From Chryseosolibacter sp964438975 (GTDB taxonomy: Bacteria; Bacteroidota; Bacteroidia; Cytophagales; Cyclobacteriaceae), in NCBI GenBank assembly GCA_964438975.1, contig CAYTMU010000009.1:27063-91062 (forward strand): 64,000 bases of DNA. The letters run 5' to 3'. Positions 18,924-28,117 of the stretch are shown one piece after another. Positions within the stretch are counted from its first letter, which is position 1. Every line of letters begins with the position of its first letter. A program made the position numbers and the translations under genes. The notes below the pieces were generated by a model, which was not told the DNA's origin, did not search any database, and saw only the letters and a program-made list of their open reading frames with translations.

Positions 18924-20617
18924 GACCTTTCGATATCTGGTGTGCTCACTAACATATTCGATGTCGTCAGGTTCTCGATCATGGAACCCGCAGCCCGATA
19001 CCTTTCGTACCGGCGCTCGTATAAGGATACACGCGAAGGATCCGGGTGATACTCCATATCGAAACCTTGACCCATCGCATTCATGGCATCTTCAACCTTT
19101 GGATACAAACCCGCCGCGGTGGCGGCAAACATCGCAGCTCCGAGCGCGCAGGTCTGTTCCGATCGATGAATCCGGATCGGGCGGTTCATCACGTCTGCCA
19201 TCACCTGCATGATATAGGGCGACTTTCGCGCAACCCCTCCGAGTCCGATAAGTCCCTTCACCGGAACGCCTTCTTCGTTGATGCGATCGACAATGGCACG
19301 CGCGCCGAAGCACGTAGCCTCTACCCATGCACGGAATAGCAAGGGTGCGTCGCTACTCAGACTCAATCCCGTCAGCGCACCTTTAAGAAGTTGGTCCGCG
19401 TCGGGCGTTCGTCTGCCGTTGAGCCAGTCAACAGCCAACTCGGAATCTTCTTCCACGGGAAGCCTTGACGCTGCCTCACTCAAAGCCGGAAGTATTTTCT
19501 CGCGCAGCTCCTCGATCACTTCCTGTCCGACACCATTCTCCTGCAGTAGTGACAAGGGCCACGAGATCAGATTCCTGAACCACGCATAGGTATCGCCGAA
19601 TGCGGATTGCCCTGCCTCCAGTCCGATCATGCCGGGAATTACAGAACCATCCACCTGGCCGCAGATCCCGCGGACAAGTTTGTCGCGCATGTCCTCCCGT
19701 GGCACGACCATCATGTCACAAGTCGAAGTGCCCATTACTTTCGAGAGGTAATACGGTTCAATCTGACCGCCAACGGCGCCCATGTGACAATCGAAGGCAC
19801 CGATGCCCACCGTAACATCCGTCGAAAGACCGAGACGTCTGGCCCACTCGACACTAAGGGTACCGGCCGCCTGATCTGATGTATATGTATCTCCACCGAT
19901 ACGGGTTGTAAATCCTTTTAGCTTCGAGTCCAGCGCGCTAAAGAATGAATCTGGAGGAAGTCCGCCAAACTCGTCAGACCACAATGCTTTGTGACCGGCG
20001 GCGCACACTCCGCGTTTCAATTTCACCGCGTCTTCCTGACCCGTCAAAAGAAACGGTATCCAGTCACAATGCTCAACCCAGGAATAGCATGCAGAGCGGA
20101 TACTTTCGTCTTCGCGCAACACGTGCAGCAATTTTGCCCAGAACCACTCGGAAGAATATATTCCACCGACGTATTTCAGAAAGTTCACATCAAATTGTGT
20201 AGCAAGCTCATTGATTTCACGAGCCTCGCGCGTCGCGGTGTGATCCTTCCAAAGAACGAACATAGCATTGGGGTTGGATTCGAAGCCCGGCGTGAGAGCC
20301 AACGGCACCCCTTTCCTGTCGACGGCGACTGGTGTAGACCCCGTGGTATCAACGCTGATACCACGAATATTGCCGCGAACTTTATCGCCAGCTTCCGTGA
20401 GGCACCTGGTGATCGTTTGCTCAAGTCCCTCGATATAGTCCAACGGATGTTGGCGAAACTGATTCTTCGCCGGATTACAGAATTGTCCATCGCGCCACCT
20501 TGGATATTGAAACACCGCCGTTGCTACTTCCTCTCCATTCCGCGCATCTGCAATAATCGACCGGACTGAATCAGTACCGAAGTCCACGCCGATAACATAA
20601 TTACTGGTTACCATCAT
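18920..20617 (-). CDS. araB: Ribulokinase
   Basis: This FGGY-family kinase phosphorylates L-ribulose with ATP. It has 565 residues, normal for AraB. The N-terminal phosphate loop is IGVDFGTDSVRSIIADA, DTTGSTPVAVD is the second actin-fold motif, and GLIGLGGVARKSPYIMQVMA is the adenosine motif. WVEHCDWIPFLLTG and AFDCHMGAVGGQIEP are also typical. It is the first gene of the ara operon. Two adjacent ATG codons (20617 and 20614) can serve as start. Confidence 0.97.
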   Translation of the reverse strand: MMVTSNYVIGVDFGTDSVRSIIADARNGEEVATAVFQYPRWRDGQFCNPAKNQFRQHPLDYIEGLEQTITRCLTEAGDKVRGNIRGISVDTTGSTPVAVDRKGVPLALTPGFESNPNAMFVLWKDHTATREAREINELATQFDVNFLKYVGGIYSSEWFWAKLLHVLREDESIRSACYSWVEHCDWIPFLLTGQEDAVKLKRGVCAAGHKALWSDEFGGLPPDSFFSALDSKLKGFTTRIGGDTYTSDQAAGTLSVEWARRLGLSTDVTVGIGAFDCHMGAVGGQIEPYYLSKVMGTSTCDMMVVPREDMRDKLVRGICGQVDGSVIPGMIGLEAGQSAFGDTYAWFRNLISWPLSLLQENGVGQEVIEELREKILPALSEAASRLPVEEDSELAVDWLNGRRTPDADQLLKGALTGLSLSSDAPLLFRAWVEATCFGARAIVDRINEEGVPVKGLIGLGGVARKSPYIMQVMADVMNRPIRIHRSEQTCALGAAMFAATAAGLYPKVEDAMNAMGQGFDMEYHPDPSRVSLYERRYERYRAAGSMIENLTTSNMLVSTPDIERS

Positions 20618-20627
20618 TCATGATCAA

Positions 20628-20641
20628 GCTTAAATTTAAGC
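20628..20641. promoter_or_regulatory. Perfect 14-bp palindrome upstream of araB, candidate AraR operator
   Basis: GCTTAAATTTAAGC is a perfect inverted repeat 10 bases before the araB start. A second TTTAAG half-site at 20655-20660 lies exactly 20 bases from the TTTAAG at 20635-20640, two helical turns. The position fits repression of the ara operon by the AraR protein encoded at its end. It may also act on the divergent oxidoreductase gene. Confidence 0.55.
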
Positions 20642-20740
20642 AAACATGCGAAACTTTAAGTGTATTTCAGACATTTATTGTAAGAAAAAAAACGCCGACC
20701 GCCATCACCCGTCGCCCGCTTCGATAACGAAAGTTTTTGC

Positions 20741-20748
20741 TAGCTTTG
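20741..20748 (+). promoter_or_regulatory. Candidate -7 element of the oxidoreductase gene
   Basis: TAGCTTTG matches TAnnTTTG exactly and lies 42 bases before the ATG at 20791. No TTTG at the expected -33 spacing was seen. Confidence 0.35.
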
Positions 20749-20790
20749 GTTACCAACAAACAACCCTTGTTCAACCAAAAAAGTGAGTGT

Positions 20791-21906
20791 ATGAAGACTC
20801 GGCGCGTTTTCCTCCAACAAATAACGGCATCGGCACTGGCCATTCCCCTGATTACATCCAGTAAGGCGGGAGTTCCTCAAACAGCACATGACCTGTTCAA
20901 TCAGGGTCCGACTCTGCGTGTGGCCATCATGGGATTGGGCAGTTACGGTACGCGAGTGGCGGAAGCCATGCGGGATTGCAAGCGCGCGAAGCTCACAGGC
21001 GTCATAAGTGGTACTCCCGAAAAGGTAAAAGACTGGCAAAAGAAATACAGCATTCCTGAAAAGAATTGCTATGACTACGAGAATTTTGACGCGATCAGGA
21101 ACAACCCCGACATCGACGCCGTGTATATCATCACGCCGAATGCATTGCACAAGGAACAAGCCATTCGCGTGGCGAAGGCTGGTAAACACATAATATGTGA
21201 AAAACCGATGGCGATTAATGCTGCAGAAGGCAAGCAAATGGTCGACGCAGCAAAGACGGCAAATGTAAAACTGCTCGTTGGATACCGGATGCACTTCGAG
21301 GCGAACACACTTGAGATCATACGCATGCGAAACGAAGGGGAGTTTGGAAAAGTTCTGTATTTCCAAGGGCTTAGCGGATTCCGCATTGGCAACCCCAATC
21401 AGTGGCGTCTTGACAAGGGGCTTGCGGGTGGTGGCGCCATGATGGATATCGGGATCTACTCGATCAACGGAGCACGCTACATGATCGGCGAAGAACCGGA
21501 ATGGGTGACCGCACAGGAGGTCAAGACGGATCCTCAGAAATTCAAACAGGGAGTCGATGAGACCATTACGTTTCAGATGGGATTCCCGGGGGGCGCGGTA
21601 GCTTCTTGTCTCTCGACCTATGCGATGAGCAATCTGGACCGCTTCTTCCTTAATGGCGACAAAGGTTTTGGCGAATTACATCCAGCCACCGGATACGGTC
21701 CGATCAAAGGAAGCACAAATAAAGGCGAACTAAAGAATCCTCACATTACACATCAAACCGTACAAATGGACGAAATGGCCGCAATCATTCTCGATAACAA
21801 GAAGCCTGTCGTTCCCGTCGACGGAGAAGAAGGATTGCGAGACCTGAAGATTATGGATGCGATATACCAGGCCGTGAAAGACGGAAGTAGAGTAAGTCTC
21901 GCATAA
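20791..21906 (+). CDS. Gfo/Idh/MocA family oxidoreductase, exported
   Basis: This 371-residue NAD(P)-dependent sugar oxidoreductase resembles glucose-fructose oxidoreductase. The N-terminus MKTRRVFLQQITASALAIPL looks like a Tat-type signal, though with a single twin-Arg rather than the full consensus. The Rossmann motif is AIMGLGSYGTRVAEAM. The family lysine lies in HIICEKPMA, and the C-terminal sheet domain includes GGGAMMDIGIYSINGARYM, with the catalytic-type Asp and His/Tyr pattern. The frame is open back to 20737, but only the start at 20791 gives a signal sequence. It is divergent from araB, and its promoter region holds the ara palindrome, so a link to pentose or glycan use is possible. 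Confidence 0.88.
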   Translation: MKTRRVFLQQITASALAIPLITSSKAGVPQTAHDLFNQGPTLRVAIMGLGSYGTRVAEAMRDCKRAKLTGVISGTPEKVKDWQKKYSIPEKNCYDYENFDAIRNNPDIDAVYIITPNALHKEQAIRVAKAGKHIICEKPMAINAAEGKQMVDAAKTANVKLLVGYRMHFEANTLEIIRMRNEGEFGKVLYFQGLSGFRIGNPNQWRLDKGLAGGGAMMDIGIYSINGARYMIGEEPEWVTAQEVKTDPQKFKQGVDETITFQMGFPGGAVASCLSTYAMSNLDRFFLNGDKGFGELHPATGYGPIKGSTNKGELKNPHITHQTVQMDEMAAIILDNKKPVVPVDGEEGLRDLKIMDAIYQAVKDGSRVSLA

Positions 21907-21916
21907 GCAACACTAC

Positions 21917-23248
21917 CTAGATCAGTCCACGTGATTTCAGTTCGAGGTATTGATTGATACTGCTGACCGTAAGATTCTCCGGCTTTGTCAGCACCGTCAG
22001 AATTCCGTGCTGCCGGAGTTGCTGCGCCATCTGAACCTTTGTCAGGGTATAGTGTTCCGCCGTGACTTGCGCGTACACGTCCTCCAGACTACCCGCGTGT
22101 GCGGACCGCGCGGCAGTAATCTCCGTATTTTCGAAGAACACAACTACCAGCAAATGTTGGTCATTTAACCTCCGTAACTGTGGCAGTACGCGGCGCAGTG
22201 CATATGAACTCTCAAAATTTGTATAGAGGAACAGCAGGCTTCGGCCGCTGATGAGCCTTCTGACAGCGGTGTACAGACCTTCATAATCAGCTTCGACCAG
22301 CCCCTCTCCATCGCGATAGAGTGCGTCCATAATAATCCGCAGTTGCATCTTGCTACGGCTGGCTTTGATCATAGTAGCAGGTTTATCGGCAAACGTGATC
22401 AACCCCGCTTTGTCCTGTTTTCCCAGTACGATGTTGGAAATGACCAGCGAGGCATTGACCGCATAATCGAAGAGACTGAGTCCATTGAACGGCATATGCA
22501 TAACACGGCTCTTATCAATAATACAGTAGACCTGCTGGGAGCGCTCGTCTTCATACTGGTTGACCATCAACTGCGCGCGACGACCGGTGGCCTTCCAGTT
22601 AATACTGCGGTAGTCGTCGCCATGGGCATATGTCCTGATATGCTCGAACTCGTAGCTGTGGCCGATTCTCCGTACTTTCTTTACACCGTGTTCCCACGCG
22701 GCCCGGGCGATCGTCTTCAACTCATACTTCTTCATCTGCAGGATCGACGGGTACACGGGAACCGACTCGCTGCCCCGATGCGTGATACGTCTACGAACAA
22801 TCGCCAGCGGGGAGCTTACGTAAAGGTGGATATCTCCAAAGCAGTACTCACCACGTGTTACCGGCCGAAGCTGATAGATATGAGAAAATGTTTGATACGC
22901 AGGCAGGCTGGCAGATATCAAGAAGTCCCGAACCTGAAATTGTTCCGGTAACTCGTCAATAATGGAGACTTTCAGCCGTAAACCACAGCGATTCACTACC
23001 TTCAATCGGACGTCGTTATCATCGCCCAACGAGAAGATCGCAGGCGCCTCGCGTTCTGCAGCCACCTTTACGCGCTTGTTGAAGATCAGCACCACGTCCG
23101 CGACTACGAAGACAGCAAATACTATCAAGCCCGTCTGAGCGATCGGCAACAGGAACGGTTGCGCGTAGGAAAAGATCATGAGCAGAATGAGCACTGCCAT
23201 GATGTAAAAAAACCGATTGGAAATGAAAAGGTCGTTAAAAACACGCAT
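21917..23248 (-). CDS. DUF58 domain protein (MoxR-associated)
   Basis: This 443-residue protein has two hydrophobic helices at the N-terminus (residues 12-50), a beta-rich middle and a DUF58/von Willebrand-like region. The DUF58 signature is DDYRSINWKATGRRAQLMV, followed by the vWA-like strand VYCIIDKSR. Proteins of this family work with MoxR AAA+ ATPases, probably as adaptor or target-binding partners. The start overlaps the moxR stop (TAATG), which implies coupled translation. It is the last gene of a five-gene operon. Confidence 0.9.
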   Translation of the reverse strand: MRVFNDLFISNRFFYIMAVLILLMIFSYAQPFLLPIAQTGLIVFAVFVVADVVLIFNKRVKVAAEREAPAIFSLGDDNDVRLKVVNRCGLRLKVSIIDELPEQFQVRDFLISASLPAYQTFSHIYQLRPVTRGEYCFGDIHLYVSSPLAIVRRRITHRGSESVPVYPSILQMKKYELKTIARAAWEHGVKKVRRIGHSYEFEHIRTYAHGDDYRSINWKATGRRAQLMVNQYEDERSQQVYCIIDKSRVMHMPFNGLSLFDYAVNASLVISNIVLGKQDKAGLITFADKPATMIKASRSKMQLRIIMDALYRDGEGLVEADYEGLYTAVRRLISGRSLLFLYTNFESSYALRRVLPQLRRLNDQHLLVVVFFENTEITAARSAHAGSLEDVYAQVTAEHYTLTKVQMAQQLRQHGILTVLTKPENLTVSSINQYLELKSRGLI

Positions 23249-24243
23249 TAGCGAGGTACTTCAACACCTTCAGCAATCTCGCGGATGACATCTTCGGGCT
23301 CCGCGCCCTCCATTTCCCGTTCTGCGGTCAGAATGATCCGGTGATTCAACACGGGATAGGCCACAAATCTTACGTCATCCGGCGTCACGAAATCCCGCCC
23401 GCTCATGGCGGCTATTGCTTTAGACGCCCGCAACAACGATAAAGACGCACGCGGTGAAGCGCCCAATGCAATATCACCGTTGTTACGTGTACTGTCTACC
23501 AACTTCGCGATGTACCGGATAATATCATCCTTGATATGGATCTTTTCAATAAGATTCTGTGTCTGGCGAATCTCCTCCGCAGAGACCACAGCTGTCACCC
23601 CATCAAGAGCCCGCAACGCGAAGTCACCCTCGTACTTCCGCAGGATATCGGCCTCCTGCTCGTAAGTAGGATACTTCAACCGGATACGGAACAAGAACCT
23701 GTCCAGCTGTGCTTCCGGCAGCCGGTAAGTCCCCTCCTGCTCGATCGGGTTCTGCGTCGCAATCACGAGAAACGGATACTCCATCGCATAGGTATGGCCG
23801 TCGACGGTAATCTGTTTCTCTTCCATCACTTCAAACAAAGACGACTGGGTCTTCGCCGGCGCCCGGTTGATCTCATCAATAAGCACGAGGTTGGCGAAAA
23901 TAGGGCCGCGGACAAAACTAAACTCAGAGGTCTTGAGATTAAAGACCGAAGTCCCTGTGACGTCCGTCGGCATCAGGTCGGGAGTAAACTGAATGCGCGA
24001 AAAGTCTATCGACAAAGAGCGAGCGATCGTTTTCGCCGTAAGGGTTTTAGCAATGCCTGGAACCCCTTCGAGAAGGATATGACCTCCCGTAAATACGGCG
24101 GCAAGGATCAGTTCGACGGTTGTATCCTGACCCACGACGACCTTTCCAACCTCGCGCCTTATCCGGAGTATGCGATCACGCAGCGCAGTGATCTCATCTC
24201 GCAACGGACTCTCATCCTCGGTGCTTCCGGATATTTCCTCCAT
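23248..24243 (-). CDS. MoxR family AAA+ ATPase
   Basis: This is a 331-residue AAA+ ATPase of the MoxR type, a chaperone-like class that helps activate metal or membrane enzyme complexes and stress responses. Walker A is GGHILLEGVPGIAKTLTAKT, Walker B is LVLIDEINRAPAKTQSSL, and sensor 1 lies in VIATQNPIEQEGTYRLPEAQ. The C-terminal lid contains GASPRASLSLLRASKAIAA, typical of the family. It follows the DUF4350 gene by 13 bases and overlaps DUF58. The cluster matches the Bacteroidota arrangement of SpoIIM, DUF4129, DUF4350, MoxR and DUF58. Confidence 0.94.
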   Translation of the reverse strand: MEEISGSTEDESPLRDEITALRDRILRIRREVGKVVVGQDTTVELILAAVFTGGHILLEGVPGIAKTLTAKTIARSLSIDFSRIQFTPDLMPTDVTGTSVFNLKTSEFSFVRGPIFANLVLIDEINRAPAKTQSSLFEVMEEKQITVDGHTYAMEYPFLVIATQNPIEQEGTYRLPEAQLDRFLFRIRLKYPTYEQEADILRKYEGDFALRALDGVTAVVSAEEIRQTQNLIEKIHIKDDIIRYIAKLVDSTRNNGDIALGASPRASLSLLRASKAIAAMSGRDFVTPDDVRFVAYPVLNHRIILTAEREMEGAEPEDVIREIAEGVEVPR

Positions 24244-24256
24244 AACTCAGGTTTTT

Positions 24257-25504
24257 TTATTTAGCTCGTCTGTAAAAGTTGTCAATGGAATCACACAATG
24301 CCACCAGGCGACTCGCTTCAATGCTGTTCCGAAAGCGATCTTCAATGAGATGATACCTTGAGAATATTATCTCAACATCCGCGAGATCCACTCGAGCCTT
24401 TTCCGCGAGCCGTCTCACCTGTTCGTCACCGAATCGCTCAGCTTGAACTCCATACTTCGACCGGACAAAATAGAGAAAATATTTCATCTTTTTGTGAGCC
24501 ATATCGAGGTGATTGCCATTATTATAATGAAGCCGCGCAATCGTGTTGACATACTCCAAAGACGTGTTCGCCTTGGTTTCCATCAGCGGAATTATGCGCT
24601 GCTTTCGTCGGGCGGCAAAGAACGCGTATATCAGCGCTGTGCCCAATAGCAACCACCACGCATATTTAAGACTTGGTTGAGCAAGCAGGTAGTACAGTGG
24701 ACTGTTATACGCGCTGTCTCCTACGGGAACCTTGCTGAACTCGTCCCATATAATGTCGTCACCATCGAGATGCGAAAAAACGGCGGATGCATAATCCAGC
24801 TTTTCCCGATCTACCAAAAAGAAGTTCGTAAAAACAAGTGGATTTGTGTGGAGAAACAGGTTTCCTTTTCCAACCGGAACCTTCAGAAAGTTCACGCGAT
24901 GATCATCATAGAATCCCAACGGTATAAGTGCCTTCGTCGAATCACAGAACACCCCGGCCTCAACATATCTCCAGGGGTAGCTCGACTCGATATCCCGTAA
25001 GCGATAGCTATACGATAATCCGTTCGCACGACCGATTTCCTGGTGATAGAAATTTAGCTTCACGGACTTCAACGACTCGTATCCATACTCCAGCGGCTCA
25101 TCGCACTCAACATTATACACCGCCTCCAGGAGCCCCTCGGGAGCAACAAAAGACGCAATAAACGCATTGCCACCATCCATGAGAAACCTGGCAAGTGCCT
25201 GGGTGCTTGCCGTATCAAGAAAGATATTCTGTCCGATAAATACATAATCCGTGCGGTCTGCATCGTCGACGTCCGTCAGGAGATTCCGCAGGGGCTTCTT
25301 TGTATTTAGTATGAAGCGATGGTCCCGGCGATAGTCTTCGAGCAACTTCCGCAGCAATATTGTGCCATAAGGCTGGTCATTTTCCGCACGGTAGTTCTCA
25401 AACCAGGAAAAGCGCTTCTTCCCGTTTCCCATGGTGAAGAGTAACAGGATGCTCACGCACACGACAGCCAGCACACCGACGATGACGAGTTTGTTTTCCT
25501 TCAC
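24257..25504 (-). CDS. DUF4350 domain protein
   Basis: This 415-residue membrane protein has one helix at residues 7-25. An extracytoplasmic GATase-like DUF4350 region (about 35-240) follows, with ENDQPYGTILLRKLLEDY at its start and FIGQNIFLDTASTQALARFL. A second helix at about 275-295 (YAWWLLLGTALIYAFFAARR) leads into a cytoplasmic helical C-terminus. The function is unknown. Its place in MoxR/DUF58 operons suggests it is part of a membrane-associated complex with them. Its start overlaps the upstream gene by four bases. Confidence 0.85.
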   Translation of the reverse strand: MKENKLVIVGVLAVVCVSILLLFTMGNGKKRFSWFENYRAENDQPYGTILLRKLLEDYRRDHRFILNTKKPLRNLLTDVDDADRTDYVFIGQNIFLDTASTQALARFLMDGGNAFIASFVAPEGLLEAVYNVECDEPLEYGYESLKSVKLNFYHQEIGRANGLSYSYRLRDIESSYPWRYVEAGVFCDSTKALIPLGFYDDHRVNFLKVPVGKGNLFLHTNPLVFTNFFLVDREKLDYASAVFSHLDGDDIIWDEFSKVPVGDSAYNSPLYYLLAQPSLKYAWWLLLGTALIYAFFAARRKQRIIPLMETKANTSLEYVNTIARLHYNNGNHLDMAHKKMKYFLYFVRSKYGVQAERFGDEQVRRLAEKARVDLADVEIIFSRYHLIEDRFRNSIEASRLVALCDSIDNFYRRAK

Positions 25505-26259
25505 ACTGCTCCCGTTTTGCTTATCTTTTCGAGAATACTTTCAAAATTCGTTCTCATAACGTCAAACGCCTGAGGTTTCACCTCGCGATCACCATACCAG
25601 ACTGACTCATACAACAGCGTCAGCTTGCTGATGTCATCGAACAGGAAGTCACGAAAGAACAACTCATCCAAATAATCGCGATTCGTCTTGTCCTTCTTCC
25701 AACTGACCATCCCCTTTTCATCAAGGTGCTTCAGAAGACTGAGAAAGTACAACCTCACCGCCAGCTTAAAGTTTCCATCCCGGATAGCATTCTGTAACAA
25801 AGTCTGAATTTCCAACTCAGCCAGGCTCTCGACCGGCGTCTCCTCGCCGGGTTCCACCGACTGACGAGCACTTCTCGCGCGAAAAGGAATGGCCCTGATA
25901 ATGAAATACAACAGGGCACTAATTGCCACTCCGACAATGATATACGAGAAAATTTTCAACAGAGTCTCCGCCCATGGAGGAACGGAAGGAATTTCAGTCG
26001 GGGTTGCCTCGACGGACTCCTCGGTATAGTCGACATCCTTCACCAGTTCCTGCCACTTCTCACGATCAAAACTCCGGACCACCAGGTCGCCATTTTGGTA
26101 ATCACGCGTCGTTTGCAAATCAGCCGGCCTGACCGGCTCATACCCAACACTCCTGGGTTCTTCGTCGTCAACCGGTCCAAGCGGATACTCCGTCTGCGCA
26201 GACAATGCCGGAAGCACTATCAGCAACAAGACCGTACACATAAACAAGCTGATTCTCAT
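25501..26259 (-). CDS. DUF4129 domain protein
   Basis: This 252-residue protein has a signal peptide (MRISLFMCTVLLLIVLPALSAQ), an extracytoplasmic stretch of about 90 residues and one membrane helix (IFSYIIVGVAISALLYFIIR). The cytoplasmic C-terminal domain carries the DUF4129 pattern (AVRLYFLSLLKHLDEKGMV, then ESVWYGDREV). DUF4129 also occurs at the C-terminus of transglutaminase-like membrane proteins next to MoxR/DUF58. It overlaps both neighbours by four bases. Confidence 0.82.
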   Translation of the reverse strand: MRISLFMCTVLLLIVLPALSAQTEYPLGPVDDEEPRSVGYEPVRPADLQTTRDYQNGDLVVRSFDREKWQELVKDVDYTEESVEATPTEIPSVPPWAETLLKIFSYIIVGVAISALLYFIIRAIPFRARSARQSVEPGEETPVESLAELEIQTLLQNAIRDGNFKLAVRLYFLSLLKHLDEKGMVSWKKDKTNRDYLDELFFRDFLFDDISKLTLLYESVWYGDREVKPQAFDVMRTNFESILEKISKTGAV

Positions 26260-28082
26260 CGGAATGAATCCTTTCTCAAATACTTCGATGGCATCTCTTC
26301 AATGGCTTTTTGCAAATGATCCGCGGTATGCGTCTCCCGCAGCGAATAATAAAGATATGCCACTGCACTTCCGAACACAGGTAAAATCAAGTTAAATGCA
26401 AAAAGCCTCAGAAAAATACTGACAAAGCGAATTACCCCCCTCGACCATTCATCCGTCTCCGCAAAATTCCATTGGAGGATTGTGAAATTGAGATAGACGC
26501 CGGGTGCCGAAACGATCACGAGGAACGAAAAAGACAGTAATAGCAGAACCATCCCCAATCCAACTGCCGACCATGTTGCAGTTCCCCATACAATACGAAG
26601 CGCCGACGGCAATGACACCCGGGCAGAATGTTGCGCAAAGCAAAGTAACATCACGAGTGACCAAAAGCAGATCACAAGAAGCACGCCCCACTCTTCCAGA
26701 CGAAAGATGATCCAATAGCAAAACGCAACTACCAGCAGCGTTTGAAACCACTGAGCAAGCTGAGCCGCTATACCAGGCCTGGAATTCAGCTCCGTATCCA
26801 CCCACGCAAATACACGGTGCAGGATGAGGGAAGTACAGGCGGCGTTAATAGCAACATACGCCAGACTCGGCGTCTTCACGGCATAGTACAGGCTATCCAG
26901 AAACTCGGAAAACGGATTGATGCCAAGAAAATACGCGCGTTCATCGTCCAGGAAGAACTCAGCCACCGTCATCATCACCGTTACTGCGCAAACCCACCCA
27001 AAGAATCTGCTGAAATTCTGCCTGTAAAAAGTAAACGAATCCTTGATGATCTCGCCGTTGTTCTTAATGCGCGTGTAGGACACACGTTCCTCCTTATCCG
27101 GAGGAAGACGTGTCTCTTCGAGAGGCTGGGAGAAGCCGGTCCGGGATTTCCGCCACGGATAGACAACAAAGTAACCAATGATACAAAGGGCTGAAACCAC
27201 TATCAGCAAAAGCCTCAGGAAATCAGGCATTTCAGTATAGCGGGTCAAGAAGCTCTCAATGATTGCAGCCAGCACAAAAATTGGCACTATCCCGATCATC
27301 AGCTTGAGCGATCGTACGGCGCTCAATTGAAACGCCTGCATTCGGGAGTAACTACCCGGAAATAACAGGCCGCTTCCAAGTATCAAACCTGCCCCTCCCG
27401 CCAGGATGATAGATGATATCTCCAGGGTGCCGTGTAACCAGATGGTCAGTGCCGACTCAGCAAAAAGACCGCGTTCAATAAAAAAGAACTGAAAGCATCC
27501 CACCATGATTCCATTCGACAGCAAGATCGCCAAAGTCCCTATGGAGAAAAACACACCAAAAACGTATGTACGAAAAGCTACCATCAGATTATTCAGCGTA
27601 ATACCGAGAAACATTTCGGCCTGATGCGCCTCCTTGTATACAGCCATAGGATCTCCCTTCTCGATATTGGCTTTGGTCATGCTGACGTACCTTTCCCCGA
27701 GAATGGACGTCGCAAACTCAGGATCCTTCATTGATGAGAACACTCCTATTCCCATTGAAAGAATAAACACAAACAACGAGATCAACAACGGACGTCGGCC
27801 CTGGTAAACGATTTGTGGTAGCTCGTCGAGCCAGAAGTGGCTAAAACTGTTTTTCTTGTGCCGATGTTGACTGTAAATGATCGAAAAGTATTCCCGCGCG
27901 ATCTTGTTGAGGTACACTCTGACCGAGCGGTTCGGGTAGTACGTCCTCGAGTAAGAAAGATCGTCAATCACCTGTGTAAAGAGATCGCTCAGCTTTTCGG
28001 GATCCTTTTGGGGCTCCCGGAGCAGGCTTTCGGATTCCTGCCATTTTTCCTTATTTTGAGCAATGAATCGTGTCTCTTTCAT
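26256..28082 (-). CDS. SpoIIM-family polytopic membrane protein with long C-terminal membrane extension
   Basis: This 608-residue protein begins with KETRFIAQNKEKWQESE, the typical start of the Bacteroidota stage-II-sporulation-M-like (DUF95) family. The SpoIIM domain, with five to six helices and ERGLFAESALTIWLHGTLEI as the core motif, covers about residues 80-330. The remaining 270 residues form an additional set of about six helices and make this protein roughly twice the size of a plain SpoIIM homologue. No sporulation genes are present, so the name is historical; a transport or membrane-organising role is possible. It is the first gene of the MoxR operon and is separated by only 35 bases from a divergent RDD gene. 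Confidence 0.82.
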   Translation of the reverse strand: MKETRFIAQNKEKWQESESLLREPQKDPEKLSDLFTQVIDDLSYSRTYYPNRSVRVYLNKIAREYFSIIYSQHRHKKNSFSHFWLDELPQIVYQGRRPLLISLFVFILSMGIGVFSSMKDPEFATSILGERYVSMTKANIEKGDPMAVYKEAHQAEMFLGITLNNLMVAFRTYVFGVFFSIGTLAILLSNGIMVGCFQFFFIERGLFAESALTIWLHGTLEISSIILAGGAGLILGSGLLFPGSYSRMQAFQLSAVRSLKLMIGIVPIFVLAAIIESFLTRYTEMPDFLRLLLIVVSALCIIGYFVVYPWRKSRTGFSQPLEETRLPPDKEERVSYTRIKNNGEIIKDSFTFYRQNFSRFFGWVCAVTVMMTVAEFFLDDERAYFLGINPFSEFLDSLYYAVKTPSLAYVAINAACTSLILHRVFAWVDTELNSRPGIAAQLAQWFQTLLVVAFCYWIIFRLEEWGVLLVICFWSLVMLLCFAQHSARVSLPSALRIVWGTATWSAVGLGMVLLLLSFSFLVIVSAPGVYLNFTILQWNFAETDEWSRGVIRFVSIFLRLFAFNLILPVFGSAVAYLYYSLRETHTADHLQKAIEEMPSKYLRKDSFR

Positions 28083-28117
28083 GCAAGGTCACCAGAATTC
28101 CATTCGCGTTAATAATA
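28083..28117. promoter_or_regulatory. Short divergent promoter gap between SpoIIM and RDD genes
   Basis: Only 35 bases separate the two divergent start codons. Core promoters must therefore extend into the opposite coding regions or overlap each other, which would make the two operons mutually exclusive or coupled. No TAnnTTTG element is visible within it. Confidence 0.3.

Noticed and set aside
26256..28082. A true sporulation gene
   Set aside because: SpoIIM-like proteins are widespread in non-spore-formers and nothing else here points to sporulation.
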